From: Flexivirga oryzae
GTDB taxonomy: Bacteria > Actinomycetota > Actinomycetes > Actinomycetales > Dermatophilaceae
DNA length: 64,000 nt
Reading direction: 5' to 3'
Assembly (NCBI RefSeq): GCF_014190805.1
Contig: NZ_JACHVQ010000001.1
Span: forward strand, 2,542,001-2,606,000
The position numbers and the translations under genes are program-made. Below the pieces are notes generated by a model that ran no database searches, was not told the origin of the DNA, and saw nothing but the letters and a program-made list of their open reading frames with translations. The first letter of the stretch is position 1; each line of letters starts with the position of its first letter. Below, in pieces: positions 1 through 10,353 of this stretch.

Positions 1-1
1 G

Positions 2-229
2 ATCGTGCTGCGGCCGGCGGATCGGGCCCGCTTCGGCACGCTCACCAAGAAGCTCAGCGCAAACCAGCCGCCTCGCAACAAGCTGGCCCTGGTGCTCGGC
101 ACCGCTCCGGGCGGGCGACTGCTCACGGCGCCCGTCGTCATGTCGCGGATCAGCACCGGTTCGGTGCAGATCACCGGCGGTTTCACGAAATCGAGCGCCC
201 AGCGGCTGGTGCACGACCTCGGCGCCTGA
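2..229 (+). CDS. SecDF P1 head domain protein, C-terminal fragment
   Basis: The reading frame is open from the left edge, so only about the last 75 residues are present. The segment LALVLGTAPGGRLLTAPVV followed by ISTGSVQITGGFT matches the pattern of the P1 head subdomain of SecD/SecDF (a beta strand with LAIVLDG, then SAPV, then a GxAQISGxFT strand-turn). The protein stops just after this domain, without the six-helix SSD membrane domain that follows it in true SecD. It is therefore more likely one of the actinobacterial secreted or lipoprotein P1-head proteins of unknown role than the translocase subunit. The start lies outside the window. Confidence 0.6.
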   Translation: MVLRPADRARFGTLTKKLSANQPPRNKLALVLGTAPGGRLLTAPVVMSRISTGSVQITGGFTKSSAQRLVHDLGA

Positions 230-232
230 CCG

Positions 233-1744
233 TCACACGTCGGCGGGTGCGTGCCGCTCCAGGAACCGGTAGACCTCGGTGTCGTCGACGCCGGGGAAGA
301 CGCCGGGCGGCATCGCGGCGAGCAGGTGGGAGTGCACCCGCGCCGACGGCCAGGCGTGCCCCGACCAGCGCTCCGCGAGCCCGGGCGGCGGCTGGTTGCA
401 GCAGCTCGGGTCCGGGCACCGGGAGACCGCGCGCTCGGTCGTCTCGCGGCCACGCATCCACTTCACGTGGTGGTAGGGCACCCCGACGTTGACCGCGAAG
501 AGTCCGTCGCGGGTGCGGTCGACGACGGCGGTGCACCAGTAGGTGCCCGACCGTGTGTCGGTGTAGGCCTGATAGGCCTGCGACAGGTCGGGTTGCTCGA
601 AGACGCGGCGGGCGGTCCAGGACCGGCACACCCGCTGCCCCTCGATCGCACCGGTGGGGTCGGTCGGGAACTGCACGCCGTCGTTCTCGTAGGCCTTGTA
701 GACCACGCCGTCCTGGCTGATCCGCATGAAGTGGACGGGAATGTCGAGGTGGTGGGTCGCCAGGTTGGTGAACCGGTGTGCGGCCGTCTCGTAGGACACG
801 GCGTAGGCGTCACGCAGGTCCTCGATGGCGATGTCCTTCTCGGCCTTGGCCCGGCGCAGGAAGTCGACCGTCTCACCCTCGGGCATCAGCAGCGCCGCGG
901 CGAAGTAGTTGATCTCGACCCGCTGGGACAGGAACTCCGCGTAGTCCGCGGGCGGTTGGTGCCCGAGGACCATGTGACCGATCGCGTGCAGTGCCAGCGA
1001 ACGCGAATCATGTTGTCCCGCTTCGGGTTGCGGCAGGTAGATGCGCCTGTTCTGCAGGTCGGTGACCGTGCGCGTGGAGCCGGGCAGGTCGGAGGTGTGC
1101 ACCAGCTTGAAACCGAGCTGGGCGGCGATGCGGTCCACCGCCGCCCGGCTGATGGGACCGCCCGGATGGTTGATCGAGCCGAGCAGCTTGCCCGCCTCGG
1201 CCTCGATGTCGCCGAAGTAGTTGTTCGCCGCCCGCATGCGTTCACGCAGTTGGGCGTTGGCACGTCGGGCGTGCTCGGGCGTGGCCGCGCTGTCGGCCCG
1301 GGCCGCGGCCATCGCCTCGTGCATCCCGACGAGCGCCTCCAGCGCTTCGGTGGGCAGGCGCGGGCTCACCTTCACCCGTGGCAGGCCCAGGCCCTCGTAC
1401 GACGGCAGCCGCTGGGCGCGTTCCAGCCGGATCTCCAGCGCCGCGCGACGGCTCGGCGGCGCGGTGGACAGCAGCTCGGTCAGCGGCGTGTCCAGCTCCT
1501 GCGCGAGCGCCGAGATGACCGACAGGCGCGGCTCGCGCTTGCCGTTCTCGATCAGGGAGAGCGCCGAGGTCGACATACCGATGGCGGTGGCGACGTCCCC
1601 GAGGGTGCGGCCGGCCTCCTGACGGACGTGCCGCACGCGGCGCCCGACCGTCAGCGCGTCGGGCGTGCTGCCCGACTCCTTGACGGCCTCCTTCGTGCCG
1701 GGGCTGGTCAGCCTGCCCGGGTCGCTCTCGCGTGTGTCTCGCAT
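233..1744 (-). CDS. ramB: RamB-type short-chain fatty acyl regulator (ScfR family, HTH plus IrrE-like domain)
   Basis: With the chosen ATG the product is 503 residues. A Cro/CI-type HTH spans about residues 32-90 (VGRRVRHVRQEAG, then STSALSLIENGKREP), followed by a long IrrE-like middle region and a cysteine-rich C-terminal part (RCPDPSCCNQ), the layout of RamB/ScfR regulators. The metallopeptidase-like motif reads HAIGH at about 253-257 where zinc peptidases have HExxH, so the catalytic glutamate is absent and this part is probably a sensor. The gene is divergent from aceA, as ramB is beside icl1 in mycobacteria; family members control acetate and glyoxylate-cycle genes. The frame stays open upstream and an alternative ATG at 1804 would add 20 residues; neither start has a good ribosome site. 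Confidence 0.85.
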   Translation of the reverse strand: MRDTRESDPGRLTSPGTKEAVKESGSTPDALTVGRRVRHVRQEAGRTLGDVATAIGMSTSALSLIENGKREPRLSVISALAQELDTPLTELLSTAPPSRRAALEIRLERAQRLPSYEGLGLPRVKVSPRLPTEALEALVGMHEAMAAARADSAATPEHARRANAQLRERMRAANNYFGDIEAEAGKLLGSINHPGGPISRAAVDRIAAQLGFKLVHTSDLPGSTRTVTDLQNRRIYLPQPEAGQHDSRSLALHAIGHMVLGHQPPADYAEFLSQRVEINYFAAALLMPEGETVDFLRRAKAEKDIAIEDLRDAYAVSYETAAHRFTNLATHHLDIPVHFMRISQDGVVYKAYENDGVQFPTDPTGAIEGQRVCRSWTARRVFEQPDLSQAYQAYTDTRSGTYWCTAVVDRTRDGLFAVNVGVPYHHVKWMRGRETTERAVSRCPDPSCCNQPPPGLAERWSGHAWPSARVHSHLLAAMPPGVFPGVDDTEVYRFLERHAPADV

Positions 1745-1804
1745 CACATTCGGCGTGCTTTTGACACGCCTTGCCGATGCGGGTCGCTGTGAAACTCGTG
1801 CCAT

Positions 1805-1926
1805 GCGGGCACAATATCGTAAAAATCGCGATTCTTTATCAAGAACTTGCTGTTGTTTCGCACTCTGGTTACTCCAGAGTTGTCTGCATCGAACGCACCG
1901 CACGTCGCGAAAGGACCGATGCAGTC
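1805..1926. promoter_or_regulatory. ramB-aceA divergent control region with operator-like palindrome
   Basis: This stretch is much richer in A and T than its surroundings. It contains a perfect inverted repeat, ACTCTGG-TTACT-CCAGAGT (1862-1880), and AAGAACTTGC at 1841-1850, which partly resembles the RamB-binding consensus known from Corynebacterium (core AACTTTGC). GAAAGGA at 1909-1915 is the aceA ribosome site. The position between the regulator and its presumed target favours autoregulation plus control of aceA. Which element binds RamB is inference. Confidence 0.5.
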
Positions 1927-3219
<1,293 letters not shown>

Positions 3220-3259
3220 TCTGTCCCACCCCGGTCGGCTGACGCCGACCACCCCGACT

Positions 3260-3305
3260 ACCCGGGTCTGCGCGGTCAACTGGCTCCGGCCGCGCAGACC
3301 CGGGT
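3260..3305 (+). terminator. Long hairpin between aceA and aceB
   Basis: Two perfect 16-base arms, ACCCGGGTCTGCGCGG and its complement, enclose a 14-base loop. There is no T-run after the stem. It sits 40 bp after the aceA stop and 56 bp before the aceB start. It could be a terminator, a partial terminator setting the aceA:aceB ratio, or an mRNA-stabilising 3' structure; the sequence alone does not decide. Confidence 0.6.
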
Positions 3306-3361
3306 GATTTCATCCCCACGAAGCTCCGAAGGCACCTCGCACACCGGAAAGGACAACTGTC

Positions 3362-5053
3362 ATGTGTGACGACCACGGAACACCCGTGGTGCGCGGCACG
3401 ATGCACCCACGCTTCGACCAGATTGTGACCCCGGAAGCCCTTGCCTTCGTAGCCGCACTCGACGGCGCCTTCGCCGGGCGCCGCGCCGACCTGCTCGCGG
3501 AGCGACGACGGCGCGCGAAGGAGATCGACGCGGGCGCGAACCTTGACTACCTGCGGGAGACCGCCTCGATCCGCGCCGACCCCAGCTGGAAGGTCGCCGC
3601 TCCCGCACCAGGCCTTGCCGACCGTCGATGCGAGCTGGTCGCCCCGGCAAGCCCCAACACCGCTGCGCACGCGATGAATTCGGGTGCGTCCACGTGGTTG
3701 GCAGACCTGGAGGACAGCGTCGCGCCGTCCTGGCAGAACATCATCGACGGTCAGCTCACCCTGTATGACGCGATCCGTGGCGACCTCGACTACGAGTCGT
3801 CCGACGGGACCGCGCTGACCACCAGCGGTGACGGTCCCACGATCATCATGCGGCCGCGCGGATGGCACCTGTGCGAGAAGCACATCACCATCGACGGGCG
3901 ACCGATCTCGGCGTCGCTGTTCGACTTCGGTCTCTACTTCTTCCACAACGCCAAGCAGCTGATCGACAACGGCGCCGGCCCGTACTTCTACCTGCCCAAG
4001 ATCGAGTCCCACCTCGAGGCCCGGCTCTGGAACGACGTCTTCGTGCTGGCCCAGCGCACGCTCGGCATACCGCAGGGCACCATCCGCGCCACGGTGTTGA
4101 TCGAGACGTTGCCGGCGGCATTCGAGATGGACGAGATCCTCTACGAACTGCGTTCGCACTGCAGCGGATTGGCAGAAGGCCGCTGGGACTACGTGTTCAG
4201 CTACGTGCGCACGCTCGCGCACCGCGGAGACGAGTTCGTGCTGCCCGACCGTGAGCAGATCACGATGACCACGCCGTTCCTGCGGTCGTTCACGCAGTTG
4301 CTGATCGCGACCTCCCACAAGCGCTGGGCCTACGCGCTCAGCGGTCCGGCCGCGGTCAACCCGACCAGTCACGACGAAGCGGCACGACATCGGGCGCTGG
4401 CCAAGGTCACCGCCGAGAAGCAGCGGGAGGCCACCGAGGGTTTCGACGGCTCGTGGGTCGCGCATCCGGCCGTGGTCGAGACCTGCCTGACGGCATACCG
4501 GAACGTTCTCGGCGACCGGACCGACCAGCGCTCACTGCGCAAGCCGGCGGCGGTCTCGGCACGAGACCTCATCTCACTCGACGGCATCCAGCAGACGATC
4601 AGCCTGAACGGCGTCCGGCGCAGCGTGTCGGTCTCCTTGCGCTACCTGGCGTCGTGGGTCGGCGGCACGGGTGCCATCACGATCGACAACCTGATGGAGG
4701 ACGCTGCCACCGTGGAGATCTCCCGGGCGCAGCTGTGGCAGTGGCTGCACCACGAGTCGCAGCTGGCCGAGGGTCCGCACGTCACGCGGGAGCTGCTCGA
4801 CCGGGTCATCGACGAGGAGCTGGCGACGCTGACCCGTGGTCAGGACGCCGACACGACGGCACGCTTCGAGGCGGCCCGCGAGGTGCTCACCTTCGGGGCG
4901 CTGAGCGACTACCTGCCCGGCTTCTTCACCAACTACGCCTACGTCCGGTACCTCACGGAGCAGGCGCTGCGGATGACGCCGGCGGGCCCGGACGACCTGC
5001 GTCAGTCCGAGAACGTCGGCGCCGGCACGGCGCACGCCTCCCCCGCCGCCTGA
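3362..5053 (+). CDS. aceB: Malate synthase A
   Basis: 563 residues, close to the 530-550 usual for the A isoform and much shorter than the 720-residue G isoform. It condenses glyoxylate with acetyl-CoA to malate, completing the shunt begun by AceA. Family landmarks are WLADLEDSVAPSW near residue 113, the Arg-containing strand MRPRGWHLCEKH near 163, and the C-terminal helical region with GTGAITIDNLMEDAATVEISR. GAAAGGA at 3347-3353 precedes the ATG. It is co-oriented with aceA but separated by a strong hairpin. An ATA isoleucine codon, rare here, occurs at 4067 inside a copy of the window-wide GTATGNCG motif. Confidence 0.96.
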   Translation: MCDDHGTPVVRGTMHPRFDQIVTPEALAFVAALDGAFAGRRADLLAERRRRAKEIDAGANLDYLRETASIRADPSWKVAAPAPGLADRRCELVAPASPNTAAHAMNSGASTWLADLEDSVAPSWQNIIDGQLTLYDAIRGDLDYESSDGTALTTSGDGPTIIMRPRGWHLCEKHITIDGRPISASLFDFGLYFFHNAKQLIDNGAGPYFYLPKIESHLEARLWNDVFVLAQRTLGIPQGTIRATVLIETLPAAFEMDEILYELRSHCSGLAEGRWDYVFSYVRTLAHRGDEFVLPDREQITMTTPFLRSFTQLLIATSHKRWAYALSGPAAVNPTSHDEAARHRALAKVTAEKQREATEGFDGSWVAHPAVVETCLTAYRNVLGDRTDQRSLRKPAAVSARDLISLDGIQQTISLNGVRRSVSVSLRYLASWVGGTGAITIDNLMEDAATVEISRAQLWQWLHHESQLAEGPHVTRELLDRVIDEELATLTRGQDADTTARFEAAREVLTFGALSDYLPGFFTNYAYVRYLTEQALRMTPAGPDDLRQSENVGAGTAHASPAA

Positions 5054-5081
5054 CCCCCAACCACCGACAGGCTCACCAAAT

Positions 5082-5186
5082 CCCGAAAGGCCCAGTAATA
5101 CAGTCCTTTTCGACCGTATCTGGCCGGGATTGCTGAGCCTTTCGATGTGTTTGTGGGCCTCTCGGTGTGTTTGTGGGCCTCTCGGC
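5082..5186. repeat. Intergenic repeat family R1, copy 1
   Basis: Carries the blocks CCCGAAAGGCCCAGTAAT, ATTGCTGAGCCTTTCG and two direct copies of GTGTTTGTGGGCCTCTCGG. The same CCGAGAGGCCCA and GAAAGGC words occur in inverted orientation at 18354-18448 and 27685-27778. It fills the gap between the converging aceB and antiporter genes. The pairing arms could form a hairpin and act as a bidirectional terminator. Confidence 0.7.
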
Positions 5187-5200
5187 GACGAGCACTCGCG

Positions 5201-6837
5201 TCAGCTCTTCTCGCGCTCGACGGAGGACAGCCGCATCTCGTCGCGGTCGAGCATGCCCAGGGCCGCCCTGATGCTCTGTGAGCTGAACCTGCCGCGCCGC
5301 TCGAAGCCGTCCAACGCGTCCCGTTGTGCGGCGACGACCTCCAGCCGGATGCGGCAGTAGTCCTCGACCTCGGAGCGTGCGTCCAGATCGGCTCGCCGGT
5401 CGAGCGAGTCGCGCTCGCTCACCAGGTCGTCGCGCACCCTCGCCAACGTCGCCTCCTGTCCGTCGTCCTGCACGGTGGCGGCCAGCTCGTCGAGCTTCTC
5501 CAGACCCGCCTCGTACAGGTCCTCGATCAGATCGCGCTGCTCCCGACCGACCCGGTCCGCGCTGCTCGCACTCACCTTGGCCGCTCGTATGACGGCAGGC
5601 AGGGTCAGCCCCTGGCCGAGCAACGTGATCGCCGCGACCAGGTAGGCGATCAGCACCAACTCGGATCGGCGCGGAGTGTCGAACGGCAGGGTCAGCGCAG
5701 CGGCGACGGTGATCGATCCGCGCATCCCCGCCCAGCCCAGCACCACGGCACTACGCCAGCCGATCGCCTCGTTGAGCTTGAAATCCAGGTCGGCCGCGAG
5801 CCTTTCGACCCGTTCGGTGACGCGCTCACGCCGCCGGCGTTGCGCTGGTCCTGCCGGATCATCGCCACGAGAGGCACCACGAACAGCAGCCGCAGCAGGA
5901 TGACCGCCAGCGCGGCAAGTATGCCGAGCAGGATCGTGCGGCCGACGCTGTGACCGTCGGCCTGCACGCCGTCCGCCAACGGTTTCAGGTCGATCCCCAT
6001 GAGCAGGAAGATCGCGCTCTCCATCAGGAAGGTGATCGTGCGCCAGTTCATCGACTCGACCCACCGATCGCGGGCCGCGATCCGGCGCGGTCCCTCCTGC
6101 CCGATCACCAACCCGGTGACCACGGTGGCGAGCACGCCCGAAGCGTGCAGCTCCTCGGCCGGCAGGAAGGCGATGAAGGGTACGGCGAACGACATCGCGG
6201 TGCTCAGCACCGGGTCGCGCAGCAGCGGACGCACCCGCACCATGACCTCACCCACCACGACGCCGATCACCACCGCGATCACGACCGACCTGATGAAGTC
6301 GCCCGCCACACTCCACAGTGACACCGAGCTCGCGATGGCCGCGACCGCCGAACGCAGCAACACCAGCGAGGACGCGTCGTTGACCAGGCCCTCGCCCTCC
6401 AGCATCGTCACGACCCGCGGCGGGAGCCCGAGCCGTCGGCCGATCGACGTCGCCGCGACGGCGTCCGTGGGGCTGATCACCGCGCCGAGTGCGAAGGCCG
6501 CGGGCCAGGAGACCCCGGTCATGATCGTGTGGAAGAGTGCTCCGACGCCCACCGTGGTGATCACGACGAGCACGACGGCCAGGCCGCTGATCGCCTTCAG
6601 ATTGCGACGGAAGTCCTGGCCCGGCATCTCGACCGCCGACGAATACAGCAGCGGCGGCAGGACCCCGGCGAGGATCAGCTCCGGGTCGAGTTGCACCACG
6701 GGGGTGCCGGGGATGTAGCTGATGACGATGCCGACCACGACGAGTGCCAACGGTGCGGCGACCCCGAGCCGTTTCGAGAACGCACTCACGACAACGATGC
6801 TCAGCACCCCGAGGATGGCGATGAGGGTGATGCTCAT
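5201..6837 (-). pseudogene. CPA1-family Na+/H+ antiporter with an internal frameshift
   Basis: Two overlapping frames together make one antiporter of about 545 residues. The upstream frame (from the ATG at 6837) gives the multi-pass membrane part with GVLPPLLYSSAVEMP and VISPTDAVAA. The frame shifted by one base (ending at 5201) gives WAGMRGSITVAAALTLP, a conserved CPA1 block, then a hydrophilic C-terminal tail. The shift lies near 5840-5855, where the reading must move back one base, equal to a single-base deletion. No slippery heptamer or pseudoknot is visible, so a mutation or sequencing error is likelier than programmed frameshifting. If functional it would exchange sodium or potassium for protons at the membrane. 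The agmatine deiminase gene is divergent, 35 bp away. Confidence 0.8.
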
Positions 6838-6872
6838 GGCTCAACAGTTCCAGATGTGGGACCGTTGTCGCC

Positions 6873-7892
6873 ATGAGCGCGCGTATGCCGAGCGAAACGG
6901 CACCTCAGGACCACATCTGGATGGCTTTCCCGTCCCAGGGCTACACGCTCGGCGACACCGCGACGGAGGCCGACGAAGCCCGATCGACCTGGGCCGCCGT
7001 GGCCCACGCGGTGCTGGAGTTCGAGCCGGTCACGATGGTCGTGGATCCGGGCGAGCTGGAGATCGCGCGTCGCTACCTGTCCGCGGACATCGAGATCGTG
7101 CAGACCCCGCTCGACGACGCGTGGATGCGCGACATCGGCCCGACCTTCGTGTATGACGACGACGGGCTGGCCGGCGTCGACTGGACCTTCAACGGCTGGG
7201 GCGCGCAGGAGTGGGCCACCTGGGACCTCGACGCGAAGGTGGCGTCATACGTCTTGCAGCAGGCGGACGTTCCACGGATCGCATCGTCGATCGTCAACGA
7301 GGGCGGCGGTTTTCACGTCGACGGCGAGGGCACGGTGCTGGTGACCGAGACCGTCCAGCTCGACCCGGGCCGCAACCCCGACGCCACCAAGGCGCAGATC
7401 GAGGCCGAGCTCGCCCGCACCCTCGGAGCGACGCACGCGGTGTGGCTGCCGCGCGGGCTGACCCGCGACTCGCAACGCTTCGGCACCCGCGGTCACGTCG
7501 ACATCGTGGCGGCGATTCCGTCGCCGGGTGTGCTGCTGCTGCACGACCAGCGCGACCCGGCGCACCCGGATCACGCTGTCATGCAAGAGATCGAGAGCGC
7601 GCTCGAGGGCACCACCGATGCTGCGGGTCGTAGCTGGGACATCCGCAAGGTGCCCGCCCCAGCCACGCTCGAGGACGAGGAGGGTCCCGTCGACTACAGC
7701 TACCTCAACCACCTGGTGGTCAACGGTGGCGTGATCGCGTGCTCGTTCGACGACGCGCACGACGAGGAGGCCGCGGCGATCCTCGGCGACGCCTACCCGG
7801 GTCGCAAGGTCGTCAGTGTCGACGCACGACCGCTGTTCGCGCGCGGCGGCGGCATCCACTGCATCACCCAGCAGCAGCCGACCGCCCCGTAG
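6873..7892 (+). CDS. Agmatine deiminase family protein (peptidyl-arginine deiminase fold)
   Basis: 339 residues, the normal size. The family hydrolyses agmatine to N-carbamoylputrescine and ammonia. Catalytic-type residues are in place: the acidic segment DDAWMRDIGPT near 83, the His of GTRGHVDIVA near 206, and the nucleophilic Cys in GGGIHCITQQQP near 329. No carbamoylputrescine amidase or putrescine gene is adjacent, so the pathway cannot be closed from this window. The ATG was chosen because the family N-terminus (WMAFPSQGYTL) follows at once. The gene converges on the GNAT-kinase gene with an 11 bp gap. Confidence 0.85.
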   Translation: MSARMPSETAPQDHIWMAFPSQGYTLGDTATEADEARSTWAAVAHAVLEFEPVTMVVDPGELEIARRYLSADIEIVQTPLDDAWMRDIGPTFVYDDDGLAGVDWTFNGWGAQEWATWDLDAKVASYVLQQADVPRIASSIVNEGGGFHVDGEGTVLVTETVQLDPGRNPDATKAQIEAELARTLGATHAVWLPRGLTRDSQRFGTRGHVDIVAAIPSPGVLLLHDQRDPAHPDHAVMQEIESALEGTTDAAGRSWDIRKVPAPATLEDEEGPVDYSYLNHLVVNGGVIACSFDDAHDEEAAAILGDAYPGRKVVSVDARPLFARGGGIHCITQQQPTAP

Positions 7893-7903
7893 CCAACGCC
7901 TCG

Positions 7904-9073
7904 TTAACGCGCGAACACCTGCTGTGCCCGCAGTGCGGCGCGGGTGACGGTGCGGGCGTCGACCGGGTGTGAGGTGTCGATGTCGATGCGCAGCCCGAAG
8001 TCGAATGCGCTGCCGTTGCACGCGATCCATTCCCAGTCGAGGTCTCGTTGGGTGTCCTCGTCGACGCCGTGCACCGGGTGTCGTTGCCCGTCGGCGACGC
8101 GCTCCTCGTGCCGGCGACGGGCGGTGGCGATGGGTACGTCGCACCAGACGTGCGGCACTCGGGCCGGGTCGAACCCGGCACGGCGCAGGCCGTCCATCGC
8201 CATCCGGTGATCACCGGACCACCAGATGTTCTCGACCACACCACCGACCGGGGAGGTGGCCAGCAACTGCCACAGCACCTCGCCGGCACCGGCTCCCAGG
8301 GGTGAACCCGCGCCGCCGGTGCCCTGCAGCCGGTGCCGCAGGTCGGGGTCGAGATGGTCGAAGATCGTCTCCTTGATCACGTCCTTGGCGAAGACGGGCA
8401 CACCCAGCTCGGCCGCGAGCCGGGGAGCCAGCATCGATTTGCCTGATCCCGGGATGCCGTTGACCAGCAACACGATTCGTGGACTGCGATGCGGTGCGTA
8501 TGCCGAGGACGGCCACTCCTCCCGGGTCACGGCGTGGACGATGTGATCGCGCCAGGCCGCGCCGTCCGCGCTCGGCAGCCAGAGCATGTCGCGCACGAAA
8601 CCCTCGCGCCGGAAACCGAGGGAACGCAGCAGCCCGGCCGACGGCGCGTTGCCCGGCCGAACGTTCGCCTCCAGCCGGTGCAGACCCATACCCCGCGGCG
8701 CCGGTGTGAAAGCCAGGTTGATGATCTGGCGCATCCCCTCGGCGAACAGGCCCCTGCCGGCGTACGGGTCGTAGGAGTCGTAGCCCAGCACGCCGTTCTG
8801 GAATCGCCCGCGAACCACGTTGGTGACGTTGACTTTTCCGACGATGCCGTGACTGCCCTCGGGGTCGTCGGCGTGGATCAGGAAGGTGCGGTGTTCCTCG
8901 CTCTGCCGCTCCAGGTGCCAGGTGATGTCGTCGGGGTTGACGGGGTTCCAGACGCTGACGCGTTCCGCGGACTGCCGGACGGCCGCGCGGTAGGCCGGGA
9001 CGTCGCCGGGTTGCACGGTGCGCACCCAGACGCGACGGCCGCTCGACTGCAGCGGGTGAAGGCGCGGGTCCAC
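7904..9073 (-). CDS. GNAT acetyltransferase fused to a P-loop kinase-like domain
   Basis: 389 residues in two parts. Residues about 15-185 form a RimJ/RimL-like N-acetyltransferase (YDPYAGRGLFAEGMRQ as the acetyl-CoA pyrophosphate loop, then HRLEANVRPGNAPSAGLLRS). Residues about 198-389 form a small nucleotide kinase-like domain with Walker A GIPGSGKS at 206-213 and VPHVWCDVP later, similar to AAA_33 or zeta-toxin-like kinases. The fusion suggests coupled acetylation and phosphorylation of a small molecule, or a resistance-type enzyme, but the substrate is unknown. The GTG start lies two bases after the stop of the upstream amidohydrolase, so the two are almost certainly cotranscribed. Confidence 0.8.
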   Translation of the reverse strand: MDPRLHPLQSSGRRVWVRTVQPGDVPAYRAAVRQSAERVSVWNPVNPDDITWHLERQSEEHRTFLIHADDPEGSHGIVGKVNVTNVVRGRFQNGVLGYDSYDPYAGRGLFAEGMRQIINLAFTPAPRGMGLHRLEANVRPGNAPSAGLLRSLGFRREGFVRDMLWLPSADGAAWRDHIVHAVTREEWPSSAYAPHRSPRIVLLVNGIPGSGKSMLAPRLAAELGVPVFAKDVIKETIFDHLDPDLRHRLQGTGGAGSPLGAGAGEVLWQLLATSPVGGVVENIWWSGDHRMAMDGLRRAGFDPARVPHVWCDVPIATARRRHEERVADGQRHPVHGVDEDTQRDLDWEWIACNGSAFDFGLRIDIDTSHPVDARTVTRAALRAQQVFAR

Positions 9074-9075
9074 GG

Positions 9076-10173
9076 TCAGGAACGCACCTGACGCCCACGC
9101 AGGACGATGCGCTGCGGATCCTTCAGGACGCCGACGTCGTCCCGCGGGTCCGCGGCGTAGACCACGAAGTCGGCGCTCTCCCCCTCGTCCAGGCCCGGCC
9201 TGCCGAGCCAGTCGCGGGCGCCCCAGGTGGCGGCGTTGAGCGCCTCGACATTGGTCATCCCGGCCCGCGTCAGCTCGGCGACCTCGGAGGCGACGAGTCC
9301 GTGCGGCAGTTGGCCGCCCGCGTCGGTGCCGACCCAGATCGGCACACCCGCTTCGTGTGCTGCGGCGATCGTGTCGAAGCGCCGGTCGTAGAGATCGCGC
9401 ATGTGCGCGCCGTATGCCGGGAACTTCGCCTCTCCTGCTTCGGCGAACTTCGGGAAGTTCTCGATGTTGACCAGCGTCGGGACGATCGAAATCCCTTGCT
9501 GGGCAAAGAGGTCGATCGAGTCCGGCAACAGCCCGGAGGCGTGCTCGATGCAGTCGGTCCCGGCAGCAGCGAAGTCGAGCAGCGACTCCTCGCCGAAGCA
9601 GTGCGCCGTGACCCGGGCACCCTCCTCGTGCGCGGCGTCGATCGCGTCCTGCAGCGCCTCACGCGGCCAGCAGGGTGACAGGTCGCCGCGGTCCCGGTCG
9701 ATCCAGTCGCCGACCAGTTTCACCCACCCGTCGCCGCGGCGTGCCTCCTGGCGCACGTAGGCGACCAGGTCCTCCGGCTCGATCTCGTGCGCGAAGTTGC
9801 GCAGGTAGCGCTTGGTGCGCGCGATGTGACGGCCGGCGCGAACGATCCGCGGGAGATCCTCCCGGTCGTCGATCCAGTGGGTGTCGACCGGTGAGCCTGC
9901 GTCGCGGAGCAGCAACGCGCCCGCCTCACGCTCACGCAGGGCGTGCTGCTCGGTGGTCTCCTTGTCGACGCCGCCCGTGGCTTCGAGGCCGACATGACAG
10001 TGGGCGTCGACCAGCCCGGGAAGCACGAATCCCTGCACGGTTTCGACGTCGTCGGCGTTCGTCGGCGACGACCAGCTGATCCGGCCGCCCAGCACCCACA
10101 GCTCATCACGGACGTCGTCGGGGCCGACCAGGACACGCCCGGTCACGTGCAGCACAGGTGGGTCGCTCGCCAT
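9076..10173 (-). CDS. Imidazolonepropionase-like metal-dependent amidohydrolase
   Basis: 365 residues from the ATG at 10173; the open frame extends further but lacks family sequence. Metal-site motifs in order are VDAHCHVG (HxH at 58-60), the Lys of WVKLVGDW, VTAHCFGEE, IEHASG and VGTDAGG, the set expected for a binuclear amidohydrolase. Such enzymes hydrolyse cyclic amides or act as prolidase-like peptidases; the substrate here is not evident. The gene heads a two-gene unit with the GNAT-kinase fusion, which may modify the same compound. The 180 bp upstream to the methyltransferase is a divergent promoter region with no clear boxes. Confidence 0.82.
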   Translation of the reverse strand: MASDPPVLHVTGRVLVGPDDVRDELWVLGGRISWSSPTNADDVETVQGFVLPGLVDAHCHVGLEATGGVDKETTEQHALREREAGALLLRDAGSPVDTHWIDDREDLPRIVRAGRHIARTKRYLRNFAHEIEPEDLVAYVRQEARRGDGWVKLVGDWIDRDRGDLSPCWPREALQDAIDAAHEEGARVTAHCFGEESLLDFAAAGTDCIEHASGLLPDSIDLFAQQGISIVPTLVNIENFPKFAEAGEAKFPAYGAHMRDLYDRRFDTIAAAHEAGVPIWVGTDAGGQLPHGLVASEVAELTRAGMTNVEALNAATWGARDWLGRPGLDEGESADFVVYAADPRDDVGVLKDPQRIVLRGRQVRS

Positions 10174-10353
10174 ACGACCGACCCTACTGGCAAACCCGGC
10201 CGAGCCGCCGCACGTCGAGCCGCTGCGGCTCCGTCCGGGGGACGACGCCACGCGCGACCTGCGGGCCACGACGCTTGTACCGGCCGATCCGCCCAGGTAG
10301 CTTCGAACCAGCTGGGTCCGCGCAGTGAGTCAATCCACGGGAGTTGTCACCAC

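Noticed and set aside
5835..5860. Programmed frameshift in the antiporter gene
   Set aside because: No slippery heptamer, downstream hairpin or internal Shine-Dalgarno-like element could be seen near the shift.
7893..7903. Terminator between agmatine deiminase and the GNAT-kinase gene
   Set aside because: The gap is 11 bp and no stem was seen.
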